A DNA stretch of 64,000 nt from Salinicola avicenniae. GTDB lineage: Bacteria > Pseudomonadota > Gammaproteobacteria > Pseudomonadales > Halomonadaceae. The first letter of the stretch is position 1; each line of letters begins with the position of its first letter. The notes beneath the pieces are model-generated. The model worked only from the letters and a program-made list of their open reading frames with translations, made no database searches and was not told the DNA's origin. The position numbers and the translations under genes are program-made. Of this stretch, positions 17,422-25,368 are shown one piece after another. The stretch covers positions 124,001 to 188,000 of the forward strand of contig NZ_JAKQZC010000005.1 of the NCBI RefSeq assembly GCF_023736115.1, read 5' to 3'.

Positions 17422-18348
17422 TCAGAACCTGTCCAGCCACGCAGGATGCGCAAAGACGCGTGCCGACCACTGTGTGCCATGCAGTCCCATCAGCCAGGCA
17501 ATAGCCCGCATCCCGTCTCGATAGGCGGCGACAGCAGGCAAACCCCGCCGTCGCCGGTAGGCTTCCACAAACGCGGTTGTTTGTGACGCGTTCTCCAGCA
17601 GCAATTCGAGCAGACAGAGATCGAACTCCAGCGGCGCCCACACCAGCGCTTCCCAATCGCTCCATAACCAGTCCGTGGCGCCCACCAGGAACTGGTCGGG
17701 TCGCAGGTCGGGCAAGCACCAGACGGCCGCAGTGGGAAGCGGCCAGGTCGGCGAGCTCGGCAGCGTCTGACGACGTGGATGCGAAGCCACGAAGGCCCGA
17801 GCCCGCGCCGGCCAGCTGGACAGCGATTCGATGCCGCTCTCCGGATGCCCCCACCCCGAGACGGGCGCCGCGTGCAGGCAGGCCAGCTGCTCCCCCAGGC
17901 GGCTCGCCAGCGCGACGTTCATCGATGGCGCCTCGGCCCGACGCCAAGGCAGACTCCATAGCGGCGCAGCGTCCAACCGCCCCAGGAACGTCAGCGGCAA
18001 GGGCGCCAGGGGCAGGTCCGGCGGCAGCGCACCGGGTAGACGCGTCAGTGCCTCGGCATGTTGCCAGCGGTCAAATCCGAACAGCCCGGCCATGCCATGC
18101 CAAAACGGATCGGACGGCCCCACGCCAGTGCGGGCCAGCTTCAATAGCTGCGGTGACACGCCCGCGGTACGCCACAACCAGTTGGCGCTATCCGGCCAGC
18201 GTAGCGTCAGCGCGGTCAGCGACAGACCGGTGTAGGCCGACACCCGGTGGGTCAGCTCGCGCTCGGCCGCAATGCCATTGCTGTCGATCGACACACAGAC
18301 TCCTTGTTCTGGACACGTCACCGACGGCTGGGCAGCCACCGACGACAC
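17422..18348 (-). CDS. Phosphotransferase-fold protein divergent from the TPP riboswitch
   Basis: 308 residues resembling the aminoglycoside phosphotransferase/choline kinase fold. The C-terminal half holds CLPDLRPDQFLV where active members have HGDLxxxN, so the Asp is kept but His is Leu and the metal-binding Asn is Gln; the second metal-site segment reads WSDWEALVWAPLEFDL. Start is GTG 18348 with no clear ribosome site, and downstream starts are possible. It lies head to head with the TPP-riboswitch promoter of the thiamine-precursor transporter, so a thiamine-kinase-like role is conceivable, but the altered motif makes activity uncertain. Confidence 0.6.
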   Translation of the reverse strand: MSSVAAQPSVTCPEQGVCVSIDSNGIAAERELTHRVSAYTGLSLTALTLRWPDSANWLWRTAGVSPQLLKLARTGVGPSDPFWHGMAGLFGFDRWQHAEALTRLPGALPPDLPLAPLPLTFLGRLDAAPLWSLPWRRAEAPSMNVALASRLGEQLACLHAAPVSGWGHPESGIESLSSWPARARAFVASHPRRQTLPSSPTWPLPTAAVWCLPDLRPDQFLVGATDWLWSDWEALVWAPLEFDLCLLELLLENASQTTAFVEAYRRRRGLPAVAAYRDGMRAIAWLMGLHGTQWSARVFAHPAWLDRF

Positions 18349-18357
18349 GCGTACAAT
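18329..18357 (+). promoter_or_regulatory. Sigma-70 promoter of the TPP-controlled transport operon
   Basis: TGGGCA (18329), exactly 17 bases, TACAAT (ending 18357). Transcription would start at about 18364, where the riboswitch begins. The -35 element lies inside the 5' end of the divergent gene. Confidence 0.65.
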
Positions 18358-18363
18358 TCAGCT

Positions 18364-18453
18364 CACTGGATAGGGGTGCCCGACGCCGGGCTGAGAGTGC
18401 CACGCACAACCCTGGAACCTGAACCGGTTAGCACCGGCGGAGGAAATGCCAGC
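18364..18453 (+). promoter_or_regulatory. TPP riboswitch (THI element)
   Basis: Thiamine-pyrophosphate aptamer core: GGGGTGCC, hairpin, GGCTGAGAG, a variable arm, then ACCCTGGAACCTGAACCGG and TTAGCACCGGCGGAGG. The closing P1 stem pairs CTGG (18366) with CCAG (18449). It precedes an ABC operon start by 44 bases; no terminator hairpin with a T-run lies in between, so control is probably at translation initiation. High TPP would lower expression. Confidence 0.93.
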
Positions 18454-18496
18454 CTGATCGCATGACTTCGCCCTTATCGACGCCTCTGGAGCTGTC

Positions 18497-19246
18497 ATGC
18501 CATCGCCCCCGCCCGGCCTGGAGATTCGGGATGCCTCGCTGACGTTCGACCAGCGACCGTTATTCCATCGCCTGACTGCTTCCTTCGAAAGCGGCAGCTG
18601 GACTTGCCTACTGGGTCGCAGCGGCTCGGGCAAGAGCTCCCTCCTGCGCATGATCGCCGGCCTGTCCCTCCCGGACAACCATCGACTGACACTGACAGTC
18701 AGTGATGCCCGCCCGCTGCGTGGCCGCCTGGCGTGGATGGCCCAGCGCGATTTGCTCGTGCCATGGCAGCGCGTGCTCGACAACGTGATGCTGGGCGCCC
18801 GCTGGCGAGGACAAGCGAATGCCAAGGACCGCCAGCGGGCGTTGACGCTGCTCGATCAGGTTGGCCTGGCCGACAAGGCAGGGCAATGGCCCAGCACGCT
18901 TTCCGGGGGGCAACGTCAGCGCGTCGCCCTCGCACGCACCCTGTTCGAGGACGCCAGTATCGTACTGATGGATGAGCCTTTCTCGGCCGTCGACGCGATC
19001 ACCCGCCTGGAACTCCACGAGTTGGCCTGCCAGCTGCTGGTCGGCAGGACCGTCATCATGGTCACCCACGATCCCCAGGAAGCGCTGCGCCTCGCCGATC
19101 GCATTCTGGTTCTTCAGGGCGAGCCGGCTTATCTCATCACTCAGCCGACACCGACCTGCCGACGTCCGCGACCACTCGCGGATATCGAGCTTCAGCAGTG
19201 CCAGGCAGAGCTGATTGCCCGGCTGCGCGAGCCTGCCCATGCCTGA
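18497..19246 (+). CDS. ABC transporter ATPase, thiamine-precursor uptake (ThiZ-like)
   Basis: 249 residues. Walker A LLGRSGSGKSS at about residues 35-45, signature [14 protein letters not shown], Walker B ASIVLMDEPFSAVDA, switch His in VTHDPQEALRLAD. Same subgroup as the nitrate/taurine/pyrimidine (SsuB/TauB/ThiZ) ATPases. GGAG six bases before ATG 18497. First gene after the TPP riboswitch, so the substrate is most likely thiamine or its hydroxymethylpyrimidine or formyl-aminopyrimidine precursors (inference from regulation). Confidence 0.9.
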   Translation: MPSPPPGLEIRDASLTFDQRPLFHRLTASFESGSWTCLLGRSGSGKSSLLRMIAGLSLPDNHRLTLTVSDARPLRGRLAWMAQRDLLVPWQRVLDNVMLGARWRGQANAKDRQRALTLLDQVGLADKAGQWPSTLSGGQRQRVALARTLFEDASIVLMDEPFSAVDAITRLELHELACQLLVGRTVIMVTHDPQEALRLADRILVLQGEPAYLITQPTPTCRRPRPLADIELQQCQAELIARLREPAHA

Positions 19247-20039
19247 ACGTGCCTCGTCTGCGCCGGGGCCTAACGCCTCGCTTGCCCGTGTCGGCCGTGG
19301 ACTGCTCGCCGCCGTGGTGCTGATCGCACTCTGGCAGCTAACCATCACGCTGGCGGACGTGCCGCGCTATATCCTGCCCTCCCCCCTGGCGGTGGCCCGC
19401 GCGCTCGTCGACCAACATCAACTGCTCGCCTATCATGCCAGCATCACGGCGATAGAGATCGTGGGCGGGCTGATCGGCGGCGTCCTGCTCGGTCTGGCGA
19501 CCGCGCTGGCACTCGCCAGATTTCGGCCGCTGCGGCGGACCCTGCTGCCAGTGTTGTTGGTCAGTCAGGCTATCCCGCTATTCGCGCTGGCGCCGATCCT
19601 GATGCTATGGCTCGGCTACGGTCTATTGCCCAAGATTCTGATGGCCATGGTCATTATCTACTTTCCCGTCGCCTCCACCGGCTACGACGGTCTTCGTCAG
19701 ACGCCTCAAGGCTGGCTGGATCTGGCAGATACGCTGGGCGTCAACCGGCGTCAGCGCCTGTTGAAAGTCCAGTTACCGGCCGCGCTGCCGGCGCTCGCGT
19801 CCGGCCTTCGCATGGCAGCCAGTGCGGCGCCTATCGGCGCCGTGATCGGCGAATGGGTTGGCGCCAGTCGTGGACTGGGGTTTCTGATGCTCAACGCCAA
19901 TGCTCGCCTGCAGATCGACTTGATGTTCGCCGCGCTGGTGGTGCTGGTAGGGTTCGCGGTACTGCTCTACTTTGGCGTCGACACCGCGCTACGCCGTGCC
20001 ATGCCCTGGCAACGAGACGCCGTCGAGACGCCGGATTGA
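19239..20039 (+). CDS. ABC transporter permease, thiamine-precursor uptake (ThiX-like)
   Basis: 266 residues with five to six membrane segments. The family EAA-type loop GWLDLADTLGVNRRQRLLKVQLPAALP is split over about residues 165-190; SGLRMAASAAPIGAVIGEWVG follows, as in SsuC/TauC/ThiX permeases. ATG 19239 overlaps the end of the ATPase gene by eight bases, so translation is coupled. Works with the ATPase before it and the binding protein after it. Confidence 0.9.
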   Translation: MPERASSAPGPNASLARVGRGLLAAVVLIALWQLTITLADVPRYILPSPLAVARALVDQHQLLAYHASITAIEIVGGLIGGVLLGLATALALARFRPLRRTLLPVLLVSQAIPLFALAPILMLWLGYGLLPKILMAMVIIYFPVASTGYDGLRQTPQGWLDLADTLGVNRRQRLLKVQLPAALPALASGLRMAASAAPIGAVIGEWVGASRGLGFLMLNANARLQIDLMFAALVVLVGFAVLLYFGVDTALRRAMPWQRDAVETPD

Positions 20040-20081
20040 CGCTTGCTCATGTCCAAGACCATGACCGTAAGAGGGTTCAAG

Positions 20082-21101
20082 ATGATACGTTTTCACGCCG
20101 CCAAGGCCCCGCTCCGATGTGCGCGGACCGTAACCGCGATGCTGCTGCTGATCGGACTGCTGTACCCGGTCGTCGCGCAGGCCGAGTCCGACGACGACCT
20201 TGCGCCCCCGCGCCTGATACCGATCAGCGTGATGCTGGACTGGTACGTGAATCCGGTGCACGCCCCGCTGATCGTGGCCAAACAACGCGGCCTCTTCGAA
20301 CAGCGTGGGCTGGACGTCGACATTCAGTCACCCGCGGACCCCAGCGTCCCGCCGAAGCTGGTCGCCGCCGGGCGGATCGACCTGGCTCTCAGCTATCAGC
20401 CGCAGCTGCACCTGCAGGTCGATCAGGGGCTACCAGTGACCCGTATCGGTACGCTGGTGGCGACGCCGCTCAACGCGCTAGTGGTGCGTGCCGACAGTGG
20501 TATCGAGTCCCTGTCCCAGCTTGCCGGGAAGAAAGTCGGCTATTCGGTCGGCGGCGTCGAAGAGACCCTCCTCTCGACGATGCTGGCGCACAATGGCCTG
20601 AACTTGGACGACGTCGAGATGGTCAACGTCAACTTCTCGTTGACGCCCGCCCTGATCAGCGAACAGGTCGATGCCGTAACCGGTGCCTTTCGCAATTTCG
20701 AATTGGCACAGATGAAGCTTGAGGGGGTCGAAGGCAAGGCGTTCTATATCGAGGAAGAAGGCGTGCCCACCTACGACGAACTGATCTTCGTCGCCAACCG
20801 TGACACGCTGGATGCACACCGGGATGCCTATCGTCGCTTCCTCGATGCCGTTGGCGAGGCAACCGCCTGGATCATCAATCACCCTGATGAGGCGTGGCAA
20901 CGCTTCACCGCCTACGACCCATCGCTGGATACCCCGCTTAATGAAGCTGCGTGGGATGCCACGCTGCCACGGTTTGCCCTTCGCCCATCCGCACTAGATG
21001 CCGGCCGCTATCGCGACTTCGAGGCCTTTCTACTCGAACAAGGGCAGATCAGCGCTCAGAGTCCGGTCTCGCGGCTTGCAGTCGATCTCGACGCGCCCTG
21101 A
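20082..21101 (+). CDS. ABC transporter periplasmic binding protein, THI5/NMT1-like (ThiY-like)
   Basis: 339 residues. Signal peptide with a hydrophobic core and cleavage after AQA. The mature N-terminus ISVMLDWYVNPVHAPLIVAKQRGLFE is the ThiY/THI5 hallmark (LDW, then N and H). Further on AAGRIDLALSYQPQLHLQ and GKKVGYSVGGVEETLL are as in the family. ATG 20082 has GAGGG seven bases upstream and is preferred over earlier in-frame ATGs. Third gene of the TPP-riboswitch operon. Its ligand is expected to be a thiamine-pyrimidine precursor such as formyl-aminopyrimidine. Confidence 0.9.
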   Translation: MIRFHAAKAPLRCARTVTAMLLLIGLLYPVVAQAESDDDLAPPRLIPISVMLDWYVNPVHAPLIVAKQRGLFEQRGLDVDIQSPADPSVPPKLVAAGRIDLALSYQPQLHLQVDQGLPVTRIGTLVATPLNALVVRADSGIESLSQLAGKKVGYSVGGVEETLLSTMLAHNGLNLDDVEMVNVNFSLTPALISEQVDAVTGAFRNFELAQMKLEGVEGKAFYIEEEGVPTYDELIFVANRDTLDAHRDAYRRFLDAVGEATAWIINHPDEAWQRFTAYDPSLDTPLNEAAWDATLPRFALRPSALDAGRYRDFEAFLLEQGQISAQSPVSRLAVDLDAP

Positions 21102-21127
21102 CCCCGCCTCTCGGCTAGACTGGAGAC

Positions 21128-22018
21128 ATGCAACGAATCCCCGATCTCGATGAAGCGCCGCCGGCCGAGGCGCTCCCCTCGCTGGCGCTGGAGTCACGCC
21201 ATGAGCTGCCCACGCGACCGGGCATCTACGTCTTTTTCGGCCAGCGTGACATGCCGCTCTACATCGGCAAGAGCGTGAATATTCGTGCACGAGTCCGTAG
21301 CCATGTCTCGCAACCCGCCTCGATGCGGCATCAGAGACTGATGGAACAGACCTGCCTCGTCGCCTGGCGAGAGACCGGTGGCGATCTCGGAGCCCAACTA
21401 CTTGAAGCCGACCTGATCAAGCGCTGGATACCGTTGCACAACCGTCAGTTGCGCAAGCGCGTCAGACTGGTCAGTTGGAACTGGCCAGCGGGAGACTCGC
21501 ACCCCACGCTGACCGACGGCCAATGGATCGTGACAGGGCGATCCTGTTTCTACGGTCTTTACCGAAACCATCGCGAAGCCAGCACGGTGCTACGCGACAT
21601 CGCGGGGGAAGCAGCGCTGTGCCTGCGCGTGCTCGGGCTGGATAGCGGGCGAGGCGCTTGTTTCGGTTATCAGATTGGCCGTTGTCGAGGGGCCTGCTGC
21701 GGAAAGGAGACGCTTGAGGCGCATACTCTTCGCGCCAGGGAAGCCATGGAGAGACTCCGCATCGAGCAGTGGCCCTGGCCGGGGCGCGTCGCATTCCGGG
21801 AAAGCGACACCCCGGGCCATTCCTGCTTCCATATTGTCGATCACTGGCACTATCAAGGCACCGTTGCCTCGCTCCAGGCGCTGGAGAGCCTGCCAGACGC
21901 CCGGGGCTTCGATATCGACACCTATCGCATCATCAACCGTTTCCTGGCCTCACCGCACGCGACGATCGAAACGATTTCCATCGATGGCGATATCACTGAC
22001 GACCCGCACGACATCTGA
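21128..22018 (+). CDS. cho: Excinuclease Cho (UvrC homologue)
   Basis: 296 residues: a GIY-YIG endonuclease domain in the first 100 residues (RPGIYVFFG, then PLYIGKSVNIRARVRSH, with the metal-binding Glu in LLEADLIKRW), then a UvrC-like cysteine-rich stretch CFGYQIGRCRGACCG near 180. It lacks the RNase H-like nuclease and HhH domains of UvrC, as Cho does. Cho makes the 3' incision a few bases farther from the lesion than UvrC in nucleotide excision repair. 26 bases after the binding-protein gene but unlikely to be functionally tied to it. No SOS (LexA) box seen upstream. Confidence 0.93.
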   Translation: MQRIPDLDEAPPAEALPSLALESRHELPTRPGIYVFFGQRDMPLYIGKSVNIRARVRSHVSQPASMRHQRLMEQTCLVAWRETGGDLGAQLLEADLIKRWIPLHNRQLRKRVRLVSWNWPAGDSHPTLTDGQWIVTGRSCFYGLYRNHREASTVLRDIAGEAALCLRVLGLDSGRGACFGYQIGRCRGACCGKETLEAHTLRAREAMERLRIEQWPWPGRVAFRESDTPGHSCFHIVDHWHYQGTVASLQALESLPDARGFDIDTYRIINRFLASPHATIETISIDGDITDDPHDI

Positions 22019-22083
22019 GCCGGCGGCGACAGACATGGCCACTCAGGCGCCGGCCAAGACAGGGCGGAATTGGCCTCACCCGA

Positions 22084-22152
22084 TCTCAGGTCTCAGGTCT
22101 CGGGTCTCAGGTCTCAGGTCTCAGGTCTCAGGTCTCAGGTCTCAGGTCTCGG
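22084..22152. repeat. Heptanucleotide tandem repeat (TCTCAGG)n
   Basis: Nine full copies of the 7-base unit TCTCAGG in a row (one with A to G), followed by a partial tenth copy TCTCGG. It lies between the convergent cho and hydrolase genes and includes the stop codon of the hydrolase on the minus strand. Such arrays change length by slipped-strand pairing. Confidence 0.97.
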
Positions 22153-22927
22153 CATCCTCGAGAAACGCATCGACGGCTTCACGGAAAGCCTCCGGCTGCT
22201 CGGCATGCAGCCAGTGCCCAGCCCCCTCGAGCGTGCGCAGCTCGACGGCCGGCAGCACGGCCTCGATCGCCTCGCGATAGCGGTCGAGCACATAGTGGGA
22301 TTCACTCCCTCGCAGCAGCAACGTCGGCCCCTCATAGGGCGAGTCACCGCCGGGCGCGGCGATGATCGCTTCGTAATCGGCCGCGATCTCGTCCAGCCCG
22401 ACTCGCCAGCGCATGATGCCGTCGTCATCGCGCACGAGATTGGTCGCCAGAAACTGGCGGGTGGGAACGCTGTCAATGACCGCCGCCATGACGCGGTCGG
22501 CATCCTTGCGCGATGTCGGCTGTGCCGACTCCACCCGGCGCAGCGCAGCGAAGACGTCATCATGCCCATGGCCATAGGCGACCGGAGCCACATCGGCCAC
22601 GACCAGCCGAGCCACCCGCTGGGGATGCTGACGCGCCAGCGTGATCGCCACTTTCCCCCCCATGGAGTGCCCGAGCAGATCGAAGCGTTCGATCTCCAGC
22701 GCATCCAGTAGCGCCATCACGTCTTTGGCCATGGCCGGATAAGCCATACCCTCGATGTGCGGGGAGCGACCGTGATTGCGAAGATCGACGGCGATCACTC
22801 GCCGCCTCGTCTGCCAATGCTTGATATGAGAACGCCAGTTATCGGCGCTGCCGAAGAGCCCATGAAGCACCACCAACGGCAGTGCGCCCCCTTCGACATC
22901 GCCCGTATCCATGCAATGCAGTTGCAA
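22142..22927 (-). CDS. Alpha/beta hydrolase, YbfF-like esterase
   Basis: 261 residues. Oxyanion-hole motif VVLHGLFGS, nucleophile elbow GHSMGG, and catalytic His in GAGHWLHAE give a complete Ser-His hydrolase; the layout (DLRNHGRSPH, LLRGSESHYV) matches YbfF-type esterases. The best start is TTG 22927, which has GGGAGGG five to six bases upstream and begins MQLHCMDTG; an ATG at 22912 is five codons downstream. The frame runs open much farther upstream, but that part overlaps yhhQ in another frame and is not coding. The stop codon lies inside a 7-base tandem repeat. Confidence 0.88.
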   Translation of the reverse strand: MQLHCMDTGDVEGGALPLVVLHGLFGSADNWRSHIKHWQTRRRVIAVDLRNHGRSPHIEGMAYPAMAKDVMALLDALEIERFDLLGHSMGGKVAITLARQHPQRVARLVVADVAPVAYGHGHDDVFAALRRVESAQPTSRKDADRVMAAVIDSVPTRQFLATNLVRDDDGIMRWRVGLDEIAADYEAIIAAPGGDSPYEGPTLLLRGSESHYVLDRYREAIEAVLPAVELRTLEGAGHWLHAEQPEAFREAVDAFLEDAET

Positions 22928-23055
22928 AGTAGACCCTCCCGTTCGTTCATCACTGTCTTGGGCATGTGAAAACGCCGCTCTGCGGCCTCTCGCCAGGACG
23001 TTCACCTTAACAGAGTCGCGGCGGTGTCCACTGCCGGGCGAGCACCTATCCCGCT

Positions 23056-23736
23056 TCAGCCGCCGGGCATACCCGACAGCTTCTGTCCGCGTGCAACGCC
23101 CGGTACGAGACGCCGCGCCACGTAGCTGAGCACGACGCCGTAAAGTGGCAGGAAGACGATCAGACTGATGGCGAGCTTCACGCCGTAATCGAACCAGGCG
23201 ATCCCGACCCAGTGGTCGCGCATGAACGGGTCTGGGCTGCGCCAGAAGGCAATGGAGAAAAACGCGAAGGTATCTGCCAGATTCCCCACGATCGTCGACA
23301 ACATCGGGGCCACCCACCACGCCCGCAGGCGGCGCAGGCGATCGAAAACGTGAATATCCAGAATCTGCCCGAGCACATAGGCCATGAAGCTTGCCAAGGC
23401 GATGCGACCGACGAACAGATTCCACTGCCCGAGCGTTTCCAACCCCTGGAAGCGCCCCTGCTGAAACAGTACCGAGATGACGTAAGAAATCAGCAGTGCC
23501 GGCAACATGACTCTGGCAATGATCCGGCGAGCGGCATGCTTGCCGAATAGCCGCACCGTCAGGTCCGTGGCCAGAAAGATAAACGGGAAGCTGAAGGCGC
23601 CCCAGGTCGTGTGCAGCCCCCAAAGCATGAAAGGCAACTGCACCAGATAGTTGCTCGCGCTGATGACGAGCACGTGAAAGCAGACCAGCCACGCCAGTGC
23701 AATACGGCGTTGACGGGCATCGAGTTTGACGAGCAT
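23056..23736 (-). CDS. yhhQ: Queuosine precursor transporter YhhQ (VUT family)
   Basis: 226 residues, six to seven membrane segments. YhhQ-family features: FPFIFLATDLTVRLFGKHAARRII near residues 50-73 and the ILDIHVFDRLRRLRAWW loop with SNLADT-like VGNLADTFAFF. Imports 7-cyano- and 7-aminomethyl-7-deazaguanine for tRNA queuosine salvage. A TATAAT stands about 150 bases upstream on the minus strand. No preQ1 riboswitch is evident. Confidence 0.92.
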   Translation of the reverse strand: MLVKLDARQRRIALAWLVCFHVLVISASNYLVQLPFMLWGLHTTWGAFSFPFIFLATDLTVRLFGKHAARRIIARVMLPALLISYVISVLFQQGRFQGLETLGQWNLFVGRIALASFMAYVLGQILDIHVFDRLRRLRAWWVAPMLSTIVGNLADTFAFFSIAFWRSPDPFMRDHWVGIAWFDYGVKLAISLIVFLPLYGVVLSYVARRLVPGVARGQKLSGMPGG

Positions 23737-23881
23737 GAAGCACCTTTTTCGTTCGCCTGCGGGATCGTGTATCCACGGGGCCGAGGGGGCGAGGGAACCC
23801 TCTATTATCGACGAGTCACGCGACCGGGTCGTTGCATCGAAGCTCCTGCTCCGGTTCTACGTGGCACGCCAGCGGGCGCGC

Positions 23882-23887
23882 ATTATA
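23882..23887 (-). promoter_or_regulatory. Candidate -10 element upstream of yhhQ
   Basis: A perfect TATAAT on the minus strand about 150 bases before the yhhQ start. No good -35 at the right distance (TAGCTC at 17 bases), so support is modest. Confidence 0.35.
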
Positions 23888-23931
23888 GGTACGTTGTTCG
23901 GCGGGAGCTAGCGGGAGGAGCACAAAATAGT

Positions 23932-23961
23932 TTGTAACCCTAAGTTACATTACCGTAATAT
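23932..23961 (+). promoter_or_regulatory. Promoter with two embedded palindromes upstream of the ArsR-family gene
   Basis: TTGTAA, 18 bases, TAATAT. GTAAC-N5-GTTAC (23934-23948) covers the -35 element, and ATTACCGTAAT (23949-23959) covers the -10 element. The two dyads abut directly. This is the arrangement expected for repression by a dimeric regulator such as the adjacent ArsR protein. Confidence 0.55.
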
Positions 23962-24023
23962 ACGAAACACTTGTTAAGGACTAACCGTCATCTGCGCCAG
24001 CACACACGGACACCAAGCTCAAT

Positions 24024-24323
24024 ATGAACAAAGTGACACCGCTTTCCGATCGACAGCTCGCGCCCGCGACTGCCGCGCTCAAGGCCGTTGCCAACGAAAG
24101 CCGACTTCGCATCCTTTGCCTGCTGCTGCAGGGCGAAAGATCAGTAACTGAAATCAACCGCGAACTGACGCTCAGCCAGTCGGCACTGTCCCAGCATTTG
24201 GCGGTACTGCGTCAGGAGAACCTGGTGACCACGCGGCGCAGCTCACAGGTTATCTTCTATTCCCTGAACGGTGAGGTCGCCGAGCGCTTGATCCAGACAC
24301 TCGGCGAGCTCGATATCGCCTGA
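24024..24323 (+). CDS. ArsR/SmtB-family transcriptional repressor
   Basis: 99 residues, winged helix. ANESRLRILCLLLQGERSV and the recognition helix LSQSALSQHLAVLRQENLVTTRR match the BigR/YgaV/SqrR branch that senses sulfide or redox state through two cysteines. Only one cysteine is present (residue 32, in ILCLL); the second, normally near the C-terminal TLxxxYC, is replaced by TLGELDIA. So it may sense something else. The leader has no good Shine-Dalgarno. Palindromes in its promoter suggest autoregulation. It is monocistronic here, with no obvious target gene. Confidence 0.92.
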   Translation: MNKVTPLSDRQLAPATAALKAVANESRLRILCLLLQGERSVTEINRELTLSQSALSQHLAVLRQENLVTTRRSSQVIFYSLNGEVAERLIQTLGELDIA

Positions 24324-24330
24324 TATCGGC

Positions 24331-25368
24331 TTATCGCCGCTGCCAGGGTAACGCCTCCACGCTGGAGAGCAGGCGGTCGACCCCTTGATCGACGCCACGC
24401 TCCACGCCCTGCGCGAAACGCCCCATCACACCGCGCCGCGTCTGTAGCGACACCTTGAGCACGCGTGCCTTGGCCTGACGTTCGAGCAGATACCCGTCGC
24501 TGGTTCCCACCGCATCGACCAATCCCGCTTCCCGCGCCTCACTGCCATACCAGATTTCACCTGTCGCAACGCGCTCGACGTCGAGGGCAGGCCGGCGCTG
24601 GGATACATAGCGCTTGAACAGATCATGCGTCGACTGCAGATCCTCGAGGAACTTCTCGCGCCCCTCCTCGTTGTTCTCCCCCAGCACGGTCAGCGTGCGC
24701 TTGTAGCGTCCTGCGGTCAGCAGTTCGACATCCACATCATGCTTCTTGAGCAAACGGTGAATATTGGGTATCTGCGCCACGACACCGATCGAACCGATCA
24801 CGGCGAAGGGCGCCGCAATTACGTGATGGGCGGCGCAGGCCATCATGTAGCCGCCGCTGGCGGCGACCCGATCGACACAGACCGTCAGACGGACACCGGC
24901 ATCGCGAAGCCGATCCAGTTGAGCGGCGGCCAGGCCGTAGCTATGGACCAGACCACCACCGGACTGCAGACGCAGCACGACTTCATCCGCCTCTTTGACC
25001 ACGCCAAGCAGCAGAGAGACCAGCTCCGCCAGCGCAGGCGTCGCGGAGGCTCTCAGGTCGCCCTCGAAATCGAGCACCCAGACGCGCGCGCCGGGGTCAT
25101 CGTCGCCCGCCTTGCGCGCTCGCTTGAGCGCGCGGCGCGAGGCCTTGGCCATACGCCGCCTGCGGTGTGCCGGCACGGCTGCGAGCTCGAGTTGCCGCTG
25201 GTGTCGCTCGGCACGCCGATCCAGCGCCTCGATCTTCAGCGTCGACCCTGAGTCGCCGGTCGATTTACGCCTGACGCCGGCGATCGCGACGAGAATCACC
25301 ACCAGCGCCAGCACCAGCGTTACCGTCTTGGCCAGAAAAAGGCCGTATTCACTCAACCACTCGGTCAC
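24331..25368 (-). CDS. sohB: Inner-membrane peptidase SohB (S49 family)
   Basis: 345 residues: one N-terminal membrane anchor (about 10-32), a basic linker, then the S49 serine protease domain. The catalytic serine lies in AASGGYMMAC and the general-base lysine in GRYKRTLTVLGEN, as in SppA/SohB. Also SIGVVAQIPN as the substrate-pocket strand. Start is GTG 25368 with AGGAG seven bases upstream. It probably cleaves remnant membrane peptides; physiological substrates are unclear. Confidence 0.93.
   Translation of the reverse strand: MTEWLSEYGLFLAKTVTLVLALVVILVAIAGVRRKSTGDSGSTLKIEALDRRAERHQRQLELAAVPAHRRRRMAKASRRALKRARKAGDDDPGARVWVLDFEGDLRASATPALAELVSLLLGVVKEADEVVLRLQSGGGLVHSYGLAAAQLDRLRDAGVRLTVCVDRVAASGGYMMACAAHHVIAAPFAVIGSIGVVAQIPNIHRLLKKHDVDVELLTAGRYKRTLTVLGENNEEGREKFLEDLQSTHDLFKRYVSQRRPALDVERVATGEIWYGSEAREAGLVDAVGTSDGYLLERQAKARVLKVSLQTRRGVMGRFAQGVERGVDQGVDRLLSSVEALPWQRR

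Noticed and set aside
22084-22152. CRISPR array
   Set aside because: The 7-base units are directly joined with no spacers, and no cas genes are present.
22928-23776. Upstream extension of the hydrolase frame to about 544 codons
   Set aside because: It overlaps the clear membrane protein YhhQ in another frame, has arginine/histidine-rich composition of a shadow frame, and a strong ribosome site with TTG lies at 22927.
23737-23880. preQ1 riboswitch in the yhhQ leader
   Set aside because: An AGAGGGTTC-like stretch is present on the minus strand, but the A-rich tail and the pairing needed for a preQ1-I aptamer are missing.
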